Source of the DNA: Rhodobacter sp.
GTDB lineage: Bacteria > Pseudomonadota > Alphaproteobacteria > Rhodobacterales > Rhodobacteraceae
DNA length: 15,318 bases
Direction of reading: 5' to 3'
NCBI GenBank assembly: GCA_003536295.1
Contig: DPZQ01000103.1
Location: forward strand, 1-15,318
Shown: positions 14,678 through 15,318 of the stretch, one piece after another
Position numbering within the stretch: position 1 is the first letter of the stretch
How the letters are laid out: every line of letters begins with the position of its first letter
Made by a program: the position numbers and the translations under genes
Notes under the pieces: generated by a model
The model's input: only the letters and a program-made list of their open reading frames with translations
The model's database searches: none
What the model was told of the DNA's origin: nothing

Positions 14678-15318
14678 TGTATATTGGCCTTGATCTTGGA
14701 ACCTCCGGCCTAAAGGGCATTTTGATTGACGAAAATCAAACTATTTTGGCCGAAGCCGTCGCCCCATTAACAGTGCAGCGCCCTCATGACGGCTGGTCCG
14801 AACAGCTGCCCGCAGACTGGATTGCCGCCGCTGAGGCTGTTCTGGATAAATTGGCGCTCTTTGGTTTAAGTGCAGTCAAAGGCATTGGAATTTCAGGCCA
14901 TATGCACGGCGCCACCGTGCTGAATGCAGCCGATGAAGTCTTGCGGCCTTGTATTTTATGGAACGATACCCGCAGTCATCAGGAGGCCTCTGAACTTGAC
15001 GGCGACCCGATGTTTCGCCGTTTGACGGGAAATATTGTTTTCCCAGGTTTTACGGCGCCAAAACTTTTATGGTTGCGCCTTCATGAGCCGCGTGTTTGGG
15101 AGCAAATAGCTAAAGTCCTTTTGCCAAAAGACTATTTGCGCCTTTGGCTTACGGGCGATTATGTTGCTGAAATGTCTGATGCGGCGGGCACAAGTTGGCT
15201 TGATACCGGAAAACGCGATTGGTCCGATGACTGTTTGCAAGCTACGGGCCTGACACGGGCACAAATGCCCCGCTTGGTCGAGGGGGCCGAAGTCTCGGGA
15301 CAGCTGCGCGATGTTTTG
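14677..15318 (+). CDS. xylB: Xylulokinase, N-terminal part (cut by the window edge)
   Basis: This enzyme phosphorylates D-xylulose to xylulose 5-phosphate for the pentose phosphate pathway. It begins at ATG 14677, overlapping the xylG stop by one base (TGATG), with AAGGAG at 14667-14672. The frame is open for 214 codons to the right edge, so under half of a typical protein (about 480-500 residues) is visible. FGGY-kinase features are clear: the phosphate-binding DLGTSGLKG (6-14), GISGHMHGATVL (71-82), ILWNDTRS (93-100), GFTAPKLLWLRLHEP (124-138) and VLLPKDYLRLWLTGDY (147-162). E. coli XylB has GQMHG where this has GHMHG. The catalytic Asp lies beyond the window. A xylose isomerase gene is not in the window and would be expected nearby. 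Confidence 0.95.
   Translation, partial: MYIGLDLGTSGLKGILIDENQTILAEAVAPLTVQRPHDGWSEQLPADWIAAAEAVLDKLALFGLSAVKGIGISGHMHGATVLNAADEVLRPCILWNDTRSHQEASELDGDPMFRRLTGNIVFPGFTAPKLLWLRLHEPRVWEQIAKVLLPKDYLRLWLTGDYVAEMSDAAGTSWLDTGKRDWSDDCLQATGLTRAQMPRLVEGAEVSGQLRDVL

Overview
The window looks like chromosomal DNA from an alphaproteobacterium, most likely a mid-GC marine Rhodobacterales (roseobacter-type) strain. This is inferred from the protein types, the single-domain sugar ABC ATPase, the ROK-type xylose regulator and the gene order. It was not tested by any search. No mobile elements, CRISPR arrays, tRNA or rRNA genes were seen.

Layout: (1) 2-421, the 3' end of an unrecognised gene. (2) 706-1749, a ketopantoate-reductase-like enzyme, proposed to be an oxalyl-CoA reductase, closed by a strong terminator. 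(3) 1933-6634, a tight operon: a GntR/FCD regulator, oxalyl-CoA decarboxylase (oxc), formyl-CoA:oxalate CoA-transferase (frc) and a stand-alone protein resembling the N-terminal hydrolase domain of 10-formyltetrahydrofolate dehydrogenase. (4) 6843-9890, a tripartite tricarboxylate transporter (tctC-tctB-tctA) behind a structured 208-base leader. (5) A hairpin at 9915-9938 shared by two converging genes. (6) 9937-11223 on the minus strand, a ROK repressor (xylR). (7) 11429 to the right edge, the D-xylose ABC transporter xylF-xylH-xylG and the start of xylulokinase xylB.

Regions 2-4 read as one oxalate-use module. The TTT transporter would bring in oxalate. Frc would activate it to oxalyl-CoA. 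Oxc would decarboxylate it to formyl-CoA, or the reductase would reduce it to glyoxylate for assimilation. The most interesting part is the formyltransferase-like gene directly after frc. In animal 10-formyl-THF dehydrogenase the homologous domain passes a formyl group from folate to a phosphopantetheine thiol. CoA ends in the same thiol arm, so this enzyme could move the formyl group between formyl-CoA and tetrahydrofolate and link oxalate breakdown directly to the folate C1 pool. That is a hypothesis. No formate dehydrogenase gene lies in the window.

Regions 6-7 are a conventional xylose uptake and phosphorylation locus with a divergent repressor. Two inverted repeats between xylR and xylF are likely operators, and a strong hairpin after xylF probably sets the binding protein to permease ratio.
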